A stretch of DNA of 64,000 nt from Bacteroidota bacterium (GCA_023381535.1 JAMCSN010000264.1:60427-124426); one strand, 5' to 3'; counted from the stretch's first letter, positions 18,301-28,223 are shown. Notes: generated by a model from the letters alone, not told the origin. Numbers and translations are program-made.

Positions 18301-19086
18301 TTACTGAATTTTTATTACTTTTTTATTTTTTCGAAATAGAAAATAGAAGCCGAGTATTATGAAAGGAATGCTTAGTATCTGACCCATGTTTAGTATCATC
18401 CCTTCTTCAAAGTAAGTTTGGTTCTCTTTTAAGAATTCAATGATGAATCTGAAAGAAAAGACTAGGACTAAAAACAATCCGAAGAGATATCCCGGTTTGA
18501 ATTTTCCGTTAGTCTTAAAATATATTCTGTAGAGCAGAATAAAAATTAAAAGGTAGGCAATCGATTCGTAAAGTTGTGCCGGATGACGCGGAACGCTGTC
18601 AACCGATTCAAAAATAAATCCCCACGATGCGTGTGTTGGCTTCCCGATTATTTCGGAGTTGAACAGGTTTCCCATTCTAATAAAAAAACCGGAGAGAGCA
18701 ACGGTAATCACTACACGGTCTATCGTCCATAGAAATGTTGTGTCTTTTCTTTTGCGGGCAAACAAGTAGAGAGCGATAAGTATTCCAATCGCTGCGCCAT
18801 GACTTGCTAAGCCGCCTTTCCAGATTTCCAGAATTTCTATCGGATGGCTTAAATAGTAAACCGGGTTGTAGAACAGGCAATGTCCCAGTCTTGCGCCAAG
18901 CACCGTTCCCAAAATCATGTACCAGACAAGGTCGTTCAGGTCCTGCTCGGTTCTGTTTTCTTTCTTGAAAATCACCAACATGATTTGATATCCGACGACG
19001 AACGAGAGCGCGAAAAGGAGTCCGTACCATCTGATTGTGATGGGACCTATCGAAAAAATGTCGGGACTAACATTCCAATGAATCAA
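18301..19086 (-). CDS. lgt: prolipoprotein diacylglyceryl transferase
   Basis: 261 residues, about seven spans. Transfers diacylglycerol from phosphatidylglycerol to the lipobox cysteine of prolipoproteins in the inner membrane. Family signatures are present: ITIRWYGLLFAL, IWKGGLASHGAAIG and the Lgt motif IRMGNLFNSEIIG, followed by HPAQLYES. BamD at 28133 is one likely client. First gene of the leftward group lgt, unknown gene, methyltransferase. Confidence 0.96.
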   Translation of the reverse strand: MIHWNVSPDIFSIGPITIRWYGLLFALSFVVGYQIMLVIFKKENRTEQDLNDLVWYMILGTVLGARLGHCLFYNPVYYLSHPIEILEIWKGGLASHGAAIGILIALYLFARKRKDTTFLWTIDRVVITVALSGFFIRMGNLFNSEIIGKPTHASWGFIFESVDSVPRHPAQLYESIAYLLIFILLYRIYFKTNGKFKPGYLFGLFLVLVFSFRFIIEFLKENQTYFEEGMILNMGQILSIPFIILGFYFLFRKNKKVIKIQ

Positions 19087-19394
19087 AGAAGAACCTCATA
19101 TTTGTTAAGTATTTTTGATAATGTAAAAAAATGTTAATCCAATTAATACATCTTTCCTGTTCAAATTTAGCTAATAGGTTGTTAAGAAACCAAAGAAACT
19201 GGGTTCTTTAAAATTAAAACGCTTTGCACTTCATTATGAGGCATAGTTTTGTGAATTTGAAGCTATAATAAGCAAAAATAGGGATGTATCTTTATTGATT
19301 TAGTTTCGGTAAAATGAATTATATTTGTTTTGTCTTATAGTACGTCAGACAATTCAAAAAACGATTACTTTCTAAGAATTCTGGGCGGGAAATT
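19087..19394. other. divergent promoter region between lgt and the two-component operon
   Basis: 308 nt, AT-rich, no gene. For rightward transcription TATATTTG at 19320-19327 fits the Bacteroidetes -7 box, with TTG at 19295-19297 at a slightly long spacing of 22 nt. No repeats or hairpins stand out. Confidence 0.4.
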
Positions 19395-20627
19395 TTGAAG
19401 AACTTTAAAAATATTATAGTCACTATCTGGCCAATTGATTTTCAAAATTTAATCAAGGCAATCTCCAACCCGGAGAACCCAATTTATATTTCCATACTGG
19501 TTGTTCTTCTCCTTTTTGGATTAATATTCGCCTTATTCAAATATTTGATTAATCCTACCGCGGCAAAGTTTAAAGAAGAAAAAGCAAATCTGGAACTTCA
19601 ATCTGCTAAACTTATGGCACTGTTTGCGGAATTGGATCCCGATCCGGTTATTAGGGCAGATAAAACGGGCAACGTAATAGAGACCAACATGGCTGCGCAA
19701 ATGGTTTTTGAATCGGGAAATCTAAAAGACAGAAACGTTCGAGTTCTGCTGCCTGAAATTGAAACCGGTTCCGAAACTTTAATCGGCATGGAACAATCTA
19801 AAGTATTCACAAAGAAAATAAATAACCGGTTCTATTCGATACTGGTACGGACTGAACCAAGTTTGGGAATCGTACAAATTTATTTTAGAGATATAACCGA
19901 ACTGAAGGATTACGAAGCAAAGTTGGTTGAATCGGAAAAGAAATTGCGGGAACTCTCGGATCATTTGCAGGACTTGCTGGAGGATGAAAGGAAAAGAATT
20001 GCTCAAGGGCTTCATGACGGCATCGGACAAAGTCTTTCCCTGCTTCGAATTCATTTTTTGAAACTTTACGAACAACAAAAAAATATGACCAACATAGAAA
20101 AGTACAATTCATTCATAGACACACTTGATTCAACCATTTGGGAACTGAAAGAAATTTCTTACAGTCTTAAACCAAAGATGTTGGAAGAAATGGGAATTGG
20201 TATAGCGTTGAAATATCTTGCTAATAAAATTTCAGCCGAGAGCGGAATTGTCGGTCAATCCAATATCGTTGGAGATGAAATAAGGTTAAGCAATAAATTG
20301 GAAATTTGTTTGTACAGAATAGCTCAAGAGGCAATCAATAATATTATTAAACATTCCAGAGCAACAAATTTTTCAATCGAGATTTTGGTATCGACCAAAA
20401 AAGTTAGATTGATGATAACAGACAACGGAATTGGTTTTAATTACGAACGAATAACAGTATCACCCGACAATGCAAAAGGTATGGGTTTGGTGAATATGAA
20501 AGAGCGAGTGAAAAATTTCAACGGGCAATTCAAAGTTGAATCTTCGCCTGAAAAGGGAACAATGATTGTTACGGAAATTCCCCTGAAAAAGGAAAATGTA
20601 TGGCAGAATCAAGACCAATACGCATAA
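19395..20627 (+). CDS. PAS-domain sensor histidine kinase, HisKA_3 type
   Basis: 410 residues. TTG start at 19395 with GGGCGGG upstream; no ATG stands before the membrane span. One span (about 30-52), a PAS domain (LMALFAELDPDPVIRAD onward), a coiled-coil linker, the HisKA_3 box DERKRIAQGLHDGIGQSLS with the phospho-histidine, and an HATPase domain (AQEAINNIIKHS, ITDNGIGFN). This is the NarX/DegS class that pairs with LuxR-type regulators. It overlaps the response-regulator gene by 28 nt. The N-terminal half resembles the kinase at 1159 although the catalytic parts are of different classes. Confidence 0.94.
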   Translation: MKNFKNIIVTIWPIDFQNLIKAISNPENPIYISILVVLLLFGLIFALFKYLINPTAAKFKEEKANLELQSAKLMALFAELDPDPVIRADKTGNVIETNMAAQMVFESGNLKDRNVRVLLPEIETGSETLIGMEQSKVFTKKINNRFYSILVRTEPSLGIVQIYFRDITELKDYEAKLVESEKKLRELSDHLQDLLEDERKRIAQGLHDGIGQSLSLLRIHFLKLYEQQKNMTNIEKYNSFIDTLDSTIWELKEISYSLKPKMLEEMGIGIALKYLANKISAESGIVGQSNIVGDEIRLSNKLEICLYRIAQEAINNIIKHSRATNFSIEILVSTKKVRLMITDNGIGFNYERITVSPDNAKGMGLVNMKERVKNFNGQFKVESSPEKGTMIVTEIPLKKENVWQNQDQYA

Positions 20628-21286
20628 TTATTGCCGACGACCATAAGTTGTTTAGAAGCGGTATCCTTTCTCTCCTGGATGAAGCGAGGGACATACATAT
20701 TATCGGCGAGGCGGAAAATGGTCAAGAGTTAATAGAGCTTTATGGAAAACTAAAACCGGATTTAATTCTTGTGGATATTTCAATGCCGGTATTAAGCGGT
20801 ATTCAGGCATTTAAGACGATCAGAAAAAAAGATAAAGACGTAAAAGCATTGTTCTTAACAATGTACGAAGGTGATGAGTATGTTTATTTCACTAGAAGAA
20901 TTGGTGCCAAAGGACTGCTCGGTAAGAATACAATGAAAGGTGAATTAATCTATGCTATCAAAGCAATTGCCGGCGGAGAATATTATTTTGGTAAAAATTA
21001 CGATGACGATAAGCTGAAGGAAATTGAAAAAAAGTACAGACAAATGATTGCAACCGACGTCGTTGACGGTAACATTCGGCTCAGCCTGAAAGAAAGAAGA
21101 GTCCTTGAGTTAATTAGCAAAGGTATGACCAGCCAAGAGATTGCCGACAAATTGAAATACAGCAGGAAGACAATTGAGTACCATCGTTCGCGTCTCATGC
21201 AAAGATTAAATATTAAGTCGTTTCCGGAATTGATTTCTTACGCGGTTAAATTCTCTATGGTTAACAAACTTTTTGATGAGGAATAG
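20600..21286 (+). CDS. NarL/LuxR-family response regulator
   Basis: 228 residues. Receiver domain with the acidic pair DDHKLF, phospho-acceptor Asp in PDLILVDISMPV and the Thr/Lys switch positions, then a LuxR-type helix-turn-helix (LSLKERRVLELISKGMTSQEIADKLKYSRKTIEYHRSRLMQRL). Cognate to the overlapping kinase. Its TAG stop shares a base with the GTG start of the membrane-protein gene that follows. Confidence 0.96.
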   Translation: MAESRPIRIIIADDHKLFRSGILSLLDEARDIHIIGEAENGQELIELYGKLKPDLILVDISMPVLSGIQAFKTIRKKDKDVKALFLTMYEGDEYVYFTRRIGAKGLLGKNTMKGELIYAIKAIAGGEYYFGKNYDDDKLKEIEKKYRQMIATDVVDGNIRLSLKERRVLELISKGMTSQEIADKLKYSRKTIEYHRSRLMQRLNIKSFPELISYAVKFSMVNKLFDEE

Positions 21287-21864
21287 TGTTTTCGTTCCCT
21301 TACTTAATTGCCTATTTGTCTGCATTATTTTGGATTTTCCCGGCGATCCGAAATTATAGAACCAACTTATTTTTGTATTTTCTTGTGCTTGCTATTTCTG
21401 ACCCTCTCGTTATCCTCGCAACTTTTATATTGCCATGGCTTGCACCACGCCTTTATCTGTTATTTGCGGTACTTGCAGTGGCATCTCTCAGAAACTTATT
21501 CTCTAAGAAAACCATTTATGTAAAAGTCATTACGATTCTTTTTTTTGTTGGAGTTGGCGCAGCATTCACCTCTTACAATATAGCGTACACGGCAATTATG
21601 TTAGACCACATATGTGTTGCGTTCATTTTTGTTGCATTGCTTTTGTCGTATGTTGCGCTCAATTCCAAAGTTAAAGGCTACCATGTTGTGTTATTGTTGT
21701 ACGAAGTTTCCATCATTTTGAAAGTTCTTTTTATGGTTCTACATGTTGAATTGGGACTCAGTTATTTTTACACTACAAGTATTTTTCAAATGTTAATAGC
21801 GGTATTCTTTTCCGTTTACAAAGAAACAGACAACAAATTATTGATTGATTTAAAAAATGTGTGA
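21286..21864 (+). CDS. small multi-span membrane protein, paralogue of 1080-1637
   Basis: 192 residues, about six or seven spans, GTG start overlapping the stop of the response regulator. Conserved with the protein at 1080: W16, P19, I21-R22, R25, D39-P40 and Y139-E140, K146, T164-S165-I166, Q168. No named family recognised. The repeated link to a PAS kinase with the same N-terminal layout suggests a membrane component of these two signalling systems, for example a sensor module acting through the kinase's single span. Function unproven. Confidence 0.8.
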   Translation: MFSFPYLIAYLSALFWIFPAIRNYRTNLFLYFLVLAISDPLVILATFILPWLAPRLYLLFAVLAVASLRNLFSKKTIYVKVITILFFVGVGAAFTSYNIAYTAIMLDHICVAFIFVALLLSYVALNSKVKGYHVVLLLYEVSIILKVLFMVLHVELGLSYFYTTSIFQMLIAVFFSVYKETDNKLLIDLKNV

Positions 21865-21887
21865 GAGTTTTTGCAACGAGGAGCGAC

Positions 21888-22547
21888 TTACTCTTTCCAG
21901 ATAAAATCAAAAAGTAAATACGAAGCAGTTGTCATAATCACGTCATAACATAGCAAAACATAAATCTCTACTTGCGAAGCCGCTACGGAATTGCCTTCCA
22001 TAGAGAATTTTGTGAGTTCCAGCAGTGTAAGAATCAATGGCAGTAGTATTGGAAATGACAGCACTGGATACAAAGTTCCTTTGGAGCTTGCTTTCGAAAT
22101 GATAGCTGCGATTATTGTGGATGAAACTGCTATGCCGATATTCCCGAAAAAAAATGCAATGGCAAATAATAGGAAGTTTTGTATTATAAAAGAGGGGAAC
22201 AGCATCGAGAACAAAATTGTAATCACGAAGTTCATTAGAAAAACGAGCAGAAGATTAAAAATCAATTTGCCGGAGTAAATTGTTGACGGCGATGCAATGA
22301 GATGGAGCGTCATCGTCGTACCTCGTTCTTCCTCGGAAACAAATGCACGCGAAAGACCAGACATTGCCGAGAAGAAAATAACAACCCACAATAACCCGCC
22401 GGTTAGATCCGCAGAAAGTTTTTCGTTCCCGATCGAAAACATGATTACGCTTATCGTAACAAGAATAAACATTGCAAGCGCGTTAATTGCGTACCTTGTT
22501 CTGATCTCAGACTGCCAATCTTTTCTAAACAGCGAGTACGATTTCAT
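21888..22547 (-). CDS. ccmB: haem exporter subunit CcmB
   Basis: 219 residues, six spans. Membrane part of the ABC transporter of cytochrome c maturation system I. Typical features: an N-terminal RKDWQSEIRTRYAIN segment, FFSAMSGLSRAFVSEEERGTT and LPVLLFPI-like run PVLSFPILLPLILTLLE. It lies 9 nt after ccmA. No other ccm genes are in the window. Confidence 0.9.
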   Translation of the reverse strand: MKSYSLFRKDWQSEIRTRYAINALAMFILVTISVIMFSIGNEKLSADLTGGLLWVVIFFSAMSGLSRAFVSEEERGTTMTLHLIASPSTIYSGKLIFNLLLVFLMNFVITILFSMLFPSFIIQNFLLFAIAFFFGNIGIAVSSTIIAAIISKASSKGTLYPVLSFPILLPLILTLLELTKFSMEGNSVAASQVEIYVLLCYDVIMTTASYLLFDFIWKE

Positions 22548-22556
22548 GTGTAACAG

Positions 22557-23189
22557 TTATCTCTTAAATTTTTCCAGTTCAATTATCTCTTTGCACAGTG
22601 CCAAATCCGCTTTTTCATTCGATGCAATAATTATCAAATTATTTTTCGCCTCAAGCGATATCAATTCATATATTTTGTTCTTGCCCGCATCGTCGAGGTT
22701 GGATGTGGGCTCATCAAAAATTAATAACATCGGGTTATGCAAAAGGGCAAAAATAAATTTCAGTCTTTGTTTCATTCCGGATGAGTAACCGCGCACAAGA
22801 TCATTCCGGCGTTCAAACAGTTTAACTTCGTTCAGTAAGTGCTCTGCTTTGTCGCGCTGGAATTTTATTCCGCGAATGTTTGAGAAATGAATCAAGTTTT
22901 CTTCTGCGGTAAATTCATCGTACAGATAAAGATAAGGCGAAACAAATCCCAAGTAGTTATGAAGCTGTTCAGCTTCGATTACGTTGTCTCCCGCTTTATG
23001 AATGACATTGCCTCTCGTGGGCGAAATTAGATCCGCAATTATTTTTACCAAAGTTGATTTGCCGGAACCGTTCGGACCAGATACACCGTAAATATTTCCG
23101 GAAATAAATTTAAAATTGATGTCTTCAAAGATCAGGCGTCTTCCGAAATACTTTACAAGATTTTTTAATTCTACTGAGTAATCAGTCAT
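22557..23189 (-). CDS. ccmA: ABC transporter ATPase CcmA
   Basis: 210 residues from the ATG at 23189; a TTG four codons upstream is possible but too close to the ribosome site. Walker A GPNGSGKSTLV, signature YSSGMKQRLKF and Walker B MLLIFDEPTSNLD. Pairs with CcmB for haem handling in cytochrome c maturation. The start overlaps the stop of the preceding protease gene by 8 nt. Confidence 0.92.
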   Translation of the reverse strand: MTDYSVELKNLVKYFGRRLIFEDINFKFISGNIYGVSGPNGSGKSTLVKIIADLISPTRGNVIHKAGDNVIEAEQLHNYLGFVSPYLYLYDEFTAEENLIHFSNIRGIKFQRDKAEHLLNEVKLFERRNDLVRGYSSGMKQRLKFIFALLHNPMLLIFDEPTSNLDDAGKNKIYELISLEAKNNLIIIASNEKADLALCKEIIELEKFKR

Positions 23190-24822
23190 TGTAAATAACA
23201 AACTTCCCTTTTTTAATCTTATCCCCCGATTTTGTAATGTAAATATAAACGCCGCTGCCTAATTTTTTCCCATCCGAATCGATTCCGTCCCAAGGAACAA
23301 CAACTTTATCGGAGGCAACAATACGTTTTTGCCCCGAATAAACCAACTTCATATTGATATTGTAAACATAAAGTTCTGCGGTTCCGTCGGAAGAAATAAA
23401 TACCGGAAAGAAAAGTGTCTGCTGCGAATTATAATTGAACGGCTGAGGGAATGCGTAATCGATATTGTCGCTGATTATCTGTCCCTCGGCAATCGGAATG
23501 TTATTAAAAATATTCGACTGCGAGAAAACAAAACTGTTAACGGCGTCCAACTTTGTATAGTAGCCGTCCAAAACTTTTCTTGCCTCGCTGAATGGCTGAG
23601 ACGACAACGTGAATGTAAACGAATTGTTTTTCACCGGGAAAGAAATTCCGCCGGATATATCGCAGTTGCTGATCAATGCAACAAACGTATTGGCGGGACT
23701 GATAGACGCATCGTTAAGAACAAGAAAATTATTTGATACGGCTTCCGAACTTACGTTCAATGTCGTCGTTGGACGGTTGAATTGCGTATTCATTAGCGGT
23801 TGAATCAACGGAAAGTTGGAAGCTTCTTTAAAATATTTTCCCGGTACGGAACGCGAGCCGGTAAAATAAGTCCACTGCCCGAAAGTATTGAATTCAACTT
23901 TAAAATTAGAACCGGCATCTTGAATGGAACCGGCAACGGCTTGAAGCGCGCGTTCTGCGGGCATTAACTCCCATGCACGTTTTATTATTCCGAAACCGAA
24001 ACGGTCTTTCAAAAATATATTCCAAATTGCCAAATCGTAACCGTCGTTTGATGAAAAAGTTTTGTTTGGACTACTGAAATAAACTCCAAGATAATTGTAG
24101 TAATCGTTAATGGAATCATAAACAAATTCTTCCATCGAAGTGGAAGTTAGTTCATAATAGAATGTATCCGTAGGGCGGTAGATATAGTTTCCAACTTGAA
24201 TCGCATGATTAAGCTCGTGAGCAACGGTAACACGGGCAGCATCAATTCCGTGAGTGTAATAGTCTGAACCGGCGAAATCATTATCAAGGTCTATATAGGA
24301 TGTCCAAGTTGAGTCAGTGATTAATTGATCAGGTGTAGTACCACCATACACTTTTTCAGTTTCATTTACTATATATATATCATACCTATCATCACCGCCG
24401 GCGTTACCGTCTTTTGGCGGAGGGAGAAAACCAAGAATGTTGACTTCAAAATTGTAACTCGAATCTGCTGCTTTTGCCAAATCCAAAGGATCGTACAAAG
24501 GTGCGTCGTTCCCGGTTTTGTTGAAATGAATTCGAAATTTCCCGGATGGTGAGACAATGCTTGTATCCAAAGTTGGCCGCTGAAGAACCGAAATTATAAA
24601 TTTTTGCTGATCGGGTTTGAATCTATCATAGTTAAGTGTCACTTGACTTATTATTCCGAATCTGCATTTGATTGGTGCACCGACCGATGTGACGACTTGA
24701 CCTTTAACGTAATGGGGTAACCCTTCTATACGGAGGAAATCATTATACAACGAATCCAAGTTCTGCGAAAATAAACTTAGAGCGGGAATCAAAAAAAATA
24801 TTAGCGAGAATTTCTTCATCAA
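23182..24822 (-). CDS. secreted MXAN_6640-type putative metalloprotease
   Basis: 546 residues with signal peptide (MMKKFSLIFFLIPALSLFSQ). The zinc motif HELNH (in VTVAHELNHAIQVGNY) with the downstream Glu of ELTSTSMEEF matches the MXAN_6640 family of putative metalloproteases. The C-terminal 70 residues (ELYVYNINMKLVYSGQ ... GSGVYIYI) resemble a FlgD/T9SS-type Ig-like sorting domain, so export through the outer membrane is likely. Overlaps the FG-GAP gene by ATGA and ccmA by 8 nt. Substrate unknown. Confidence 0.85.
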   Translation of the reverse strand: MMKKFSLIFFLIPALSLFSQNLDSLYNDFLRIEGLPHYVKGQVVTSVGAPIKCRFGIISQVTLNYDRFKPDQQKFIISVLQRPTLDTSIVSPSGKFRIHFNKTGNDAPLYDPLDLAKAADSSYNFEVNILGFLPPPKDGNAGGDDRYDIYIVNETEKVYGGTTPDQLITDSTWTSYIDLDNDFAGSDYYTHGIDAARVTVAHELNHAIQVGNYIYRPTDTFYYELTSTSMEEFVYDSINDYYNYLGVYFSSPNKTFSSNDGYDLAIWNIFLKDRFGFGIIKRAWELMPAERALQAVAGSIQDAGSNFKVEFNTFGQWTYFTGSRSVPGKYFKEASNFPLIQPLMNTQFNRPTTTLNVSSEAVSNNFLVLNDASISPANTFVALISNCDISGGISFPVKNNSFTFTLSSQPFSEARKVLDGYYTKLDAVNSFVFSQSNIFNNIPIAEGQIISDNIDYAFPQPFNYNSQQTLFFPVFISSDGTAELYVYNINMKLVYSGQKRIVASDKVVVPWDGIDSDGKKLGSGVYIYITKSGDKIKKGKFVIYND

Positions 24823-27026
24823 AATTTCTGAAAGGTTATTGTGTTTTGGTCGTTATCCGAGTAAATAAAAAACGCACGCTTAGCGCTTAAACTTTCCAAA
24901 GAATAATTATTAATCTTCTTCAATTCCGCCAGATCGTTTTCTTTTACCGACTTTGAACGAACATCCAATGAAACGCTACGCAATTTACCACGTTTATCCG
25001 CGTAAGAAAAAAATATTTTATTGTCTGCCGAATCAAGATAATACTTTAGCCACGGATTCTCTGCCGTTTGATATTGAAGCGGAAACTTCGAAACTTGATT
25101 CCGGTAGATAAAATAAAGATCGCTGCTTTTTTGTGACGAAACTATTGCCGCCGCCGGTTTGTTCCGGCCGAGGTTTTCGTTGAAACAAATTAAATCGTAT
25201 TTCGGATTTTCACCAATAGAAGTTTTTCTGTTTATGAAATTATTTTTTTCAATTATCCTTTTATCAAAAACCACCCTCATCAAGTCGATTTCATTTGTAA
25301 AATTTACCCAATAATAAATTTCCCTAAATGTACTTAAAGTTAGTCCGGCATTGCCGGCGTTATCGGAAACAACATCAGAGTTAAGTGAAATATACCTGAA
25401 ATCACGAAACACAAAACTCTGCAGCACAAGTTGACGATTCTTCTTTATCAGCACATAAATCACCGGGTTGTCCAACGACTTACCTGATGCCACTTTCAAA
25501 TCAACAATAGGTCCATCGGCATAGAAAGATTTTTTTGTGTAGCGGAAACCGTCAAAGTTTATTTCCACAGCTTCAATAGCTCTGTTACCTTTCTTATAAA
25601 GGAAAAAAGTTTTTTGTCTATTCCGGATATCATCAATTTCTATTCCGTCAAACGCCGTTGTTACCGGTATTGAATAAAACGTTCTGAACAAATTTCTGCG
25701 TTCGTTGATCAGCAAATTAAGCGACGGCTCGCTTTCATTTATGTAACAGATATCTTTGAATTTATCGTTCAGATAATCGAACGTAGTCACAAATCCGGGT
25801 TTCAATCCGAGAGAGATCGAAAAGTTATCGTCATTCAACATAACTGAATTAATTAGATATAACTTTCCTTCGGTGCTGAGTACAGCCAGTTTCTTTCCGC
25901 CTCTATCAACATAAGAAACAAGATCAATCAACCCCGGCTTCTTCATATAAAGCAGCGGGGGATAAAAGATGTTGGTACTTTTCGCATACGAGATGTAAAG
26001 TTCTCCGCTCTGCTTGTTAAGAAAAGCCGCATCGTTGAATCCGTCGCCGTTGAAATCTTGAATTACGTATCGATCCGGTTTAACCGGTGTGTCTAAAACA
26101 AATTTTTTCTGAAATGACGAGACGGAATCTCCCAATAAAACTTCGAGATGATTATCATGAACAAAAATTAGATCGGTAAATCCATCGGAATTAAAATCCG
26201 CAGATTTAAACTCGCTCAAGTTACCGGTCATTCCAAGCGAACGTGATTCTTCGAAACCGCCGTAATGATTGTTATAATAGAAAATGAATGAGTTTGTCTG
26301 TGCATCGAAAGCCGCAATGTCGAAAAACTTATCGTAATCAAGATCAATAAAAGTGGAATAAACGAACGACTTTCCTTTAGCGATCAATGTTTCTTTGAGA
26401 TTGTTTTTGTTTTCTCTAATAACATGTAATCCATCAAGCGAACCGCCGGAAACAAGCCCAACTCGCTTACCGTTGCCGTCAACATCACCCACGTCAATCT
26501 TAGTAGGAAATCCATCAAACTTTATTTTACTTTTCCAATCAATTGATCCGCTCTTTGAGAAAGATACGATGCCAACCTGCCGCGTCTTGCGGGAAAGAAT
26601 GAAATAACTTCTCGAAGTGTTTTCGTTTGCCATTGCATGCAATTCGGCAATTGCATAAGGAGAGTATCTTTCGCTTGCCTTTCCAAAGTCCGATTTATTA
26701 TCAGCCGTGAGAGATAAATACTTATTCTCGGTAGAAGAGTAAATAATCAGATCGCGGAAACCATCTATTGTATAGTCCACACCAAACACGTTTGTAAAGT
26801 TCGGCTTCACAGGAAATTCTCTATATCTGCAAAAACCGTTAATTGAAGTTTGTGCCGATAGGTTTGAGAGAAAAAGGAAAGTGAAAATAAAAATGTTAGT
26901 TACGATGCTTTCTGTTGCCGAGACGATTTTCTCTTCTCTTAAGAGCTTCTTCAAATCTTCTCTTTTCTTCATTTGTTTCCGGAACAATTTCAAAAGTTTC
27001 AATCGGTTTTCCGTTCTCATCAACAC
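24819..27026 (-). CDS. secreted FG-GAP/VCBS-repeat protein
   Basis: Up to 735 residues. Repeated blocks such as DVDGNGKRVGLVSGG, DLDYDKFFDIAAFD, DFNSDGFTDLIFVHD and DFNGDGFNDAAFLN are calcium-loop FG-GAP/VCBS units that form a beta-propeller. The signal peptide (NIFIFTFLFLSNLSAQ) lies some 40 residues into the longest frame, which overlaps the thioesterase gene by 131 nt; no ATG or GTG stands closer, so the true start is uncertain (ATG at about residue 19, or a TTG after it). Probably a surface or periplasmic binding protein co-expressed with the protease that follows. Confidence 0.8.
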   Translation of the reverse strand: MLMRTENRLKLLKLFRKQMKKREDLKKLLREEKIVSATESIVTNIFIFTFLFLSNLSAQTSINGFCRYREFPVKPNFTNVFGVDYTIDGFRDLIIYSSTENKYLSLTADNKSDFGKASERYSPYAIAELHAMANENTSRSYFILSRKTRQVGIVSFSKSGSIDWKSKIKFDGFPTKIDVGDVDGNGKRVGLVSGGSLDGLHVIRENKNNLKETLIAKGKSFVYSTFIDLDYDKFFDIAAFDAQTNSFIFYYNNHYGGFEESRSLGMTGNLSEFKSADFNSDGFTDLIFVHDNHLEVLLGDSVSSFQKKFVLDTPVKPDRYVIQDFNGDGFNDAAFLNKQSGELYISYAKSTNIFYPPLLYMKKPGLIDLVSYVDRGGKKLAVLSTEGKLYLINSVMLNDDNFSISLGLKPGFVTTFDYLNDKFKDICYINESEPSLNLLINERRNLFRTFYSIPVTTAFDGIEIDDIRNRQKTFFLYKKGNRAIEAVEINFDGFRYTKKSFYADGPIVDLKVASGKSLDNPVIYVLIKKNRQLVLQSFVFRDFRYISLNSDVVSDNAGNAGLTLSTFREIYYWVNFTNEIDLMRVVFDKRIIEKNNFINRKTSIGENPKYDLICFNENLGRNKPAAAIVSSQKSSDLYFIYRNQVSKFPLQYQTAENPWLKYYLDSADNKIFFSYADKRGKLRSVSLDVRSKSVKENDLAELKKINNYSLESLSAKRAFFIYSDNDQNTITFQKF

Positions 27027-27381
27027 TTACAAATGTTAAGTACGCAGAATTGGTATGTACTCTTGTGCCTTCAGTCAGTGATTCGGCAAACACTTTTACG
27101 CCCACTTCCATGGAAGTTCTGAATGCACGATTTACCGACGCAGTTAAAGTTATAACATTTCCCAATTTTATAGGATGATGAAAATCAATCTTGTCAACAG
27201 AGGCAGTAACGCATATTCGCTGCGAATGTTTAGCTGCGGAAAGCGCAGCGCAGATATCGATCCAATGCATCAGCTCGCCGCCGAGCAAATTACCCAACTG
27301 GTTTGTATGATGCGGTAATATAAGTTCTGTCATCGTTATAATTGAGCTACTTACATTTTTCTTTCGTTTCATCGAATTCAT
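26896..27381 (-). CDS. acyl-CoA thioesterase, hotdog fold
   Basis: 161 residues. The N-terminal block LPHHTNQLGNLLGGELMHWIDICAALSAAKHS is the hotdog active region of YciA/BFIT-type acyl-CoA hydrolases, followed by VDKIDFHHPIKLGNVITLTASVN. Hydrolyses acyl-CoA to free acid and CoA; chain specificity not deducible. The C-terminus is basic. Start overlaps the bamD stop by 4 nt. Confidence 0.9.
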   Translation of the reverse strand: MNSMKRKKNVSSSIITMTELILPHHTNQLGNLLGGELMHWIDICAALSAAKHSQRICVTASVDKIDFHHPIKLGNVITLTASVNRAFRTSMEVGVKVFAESLTEGTRVHTNSAYLTFVSVDENGKPIETFEIVPETNEEKRRFEEALKRRENRLGNRKHRN

Positions 27382-28133
27382 TTCTTATCCGACAAAGCAA
27401 CTTCGATACCTTGAATCTCTTTTGTGTTCGCGTCATTAGGGTAACGGCTCAAGAATAAACTTATGTCGGCGAGCGCATTGTTGTTAAGCTTTTTCTTCAC
27501 TTCAATTTTGATCTTGTTGTATAATGCCATCGGTGCGTATTGCGTATCATGATATGTATCTACAACCAGTGCATAATATTTCATTGCAGCATATTCGTAC
27601 TGCATCTTTTCATAAATGACTGCGCTCTGATATTCTTTCCGTGCTAATTTTTCATTCATCTCTTTAATTTTTCTGTCGGCTTTCTCAACCTTTTTGTTTG
27701 AAGGGAAGAAATCTATAAATGCCTGGAATTCTTCTATCGCTTTTTTTGTGTATGCTTGATCAAGCTGATATGGCGGTGAAAGCTGATAATAACATTCCGC
27801 CAGCATAAATTGCGCATCGGGTACAAACGGACTTGCAGAAATATTCTTTATCAACTTGCTGAATTCGTATGCGGCAAGCAAATACTGTTTCCTCTGGAAG
27901 TAAGTCATTGCCAAGTAGTACTGAGCATCGTCATTGAAAGCGCTGCCTGAATACTGAAGAACAAAGTTCTGAAATTCTTGAAGAGCCGGTTCGTAATCAC
28001 CTTCGTTATACAGCTTCATCGCATAATTGAAATGTTCCTCTTGTGTGAACTTAGATGTATCCATTGAACTTGAACACCCGACTATCAGCGCAGCTAACAA
28101 TACATATACAAGATTTTTTGTTTTGATCGGCAA
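27378..28133 (-). CDS. bamD: outer-membrane assembly lipoprotein BamD
   Basis: 251 residues from a TTG at 28133 with CGAGG upstream; the longer frame would bury the lipobox. Lipobox ALIVGC with the acylated Cys at about residue 20, then TPR-like helices (HFNYAMKLYNEGDYEPALQEFQNFV, YYLAMTYFQRKQYLLAAYEFSKLI) as in the BamD/YfiO family. Works with BamA in outer-membrane protein insertion. Coupled to the thioesterase by a 4-nt overlap. Confidence 0.9.
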   Translation of the reverse strand: MPIKTKNLVYVLLAALIVGCSSSMDTSKFTQEEHFNYAMKLYNEGDYEPALQEFQNFVLQYSGSAFNDDAQYYLAMTYFQRKQYLLAAYEFSKLIKNISASPFVPDAQFMLAECYYQLSPPYQLDQAYTKKAIEEFQAFIDFFPSNKKVEKADRKIKEMNEKLARKEYQSAVIYEKMQYEYAAMKYYALVVDTYHDTQYAPMALYNKIKIEVKKKLNNNALADISLFLSRYPNDANTKEIQGIEVALSDKK

Positions 28134-28223
28134 AATTATACCTCGTTTTGAAAAGACGTTGTAAAAATAAACAAACATGATTGCAGAAGGCAAGCCGGAG
28201 AAACCGAATTACCGGAATGTGTT

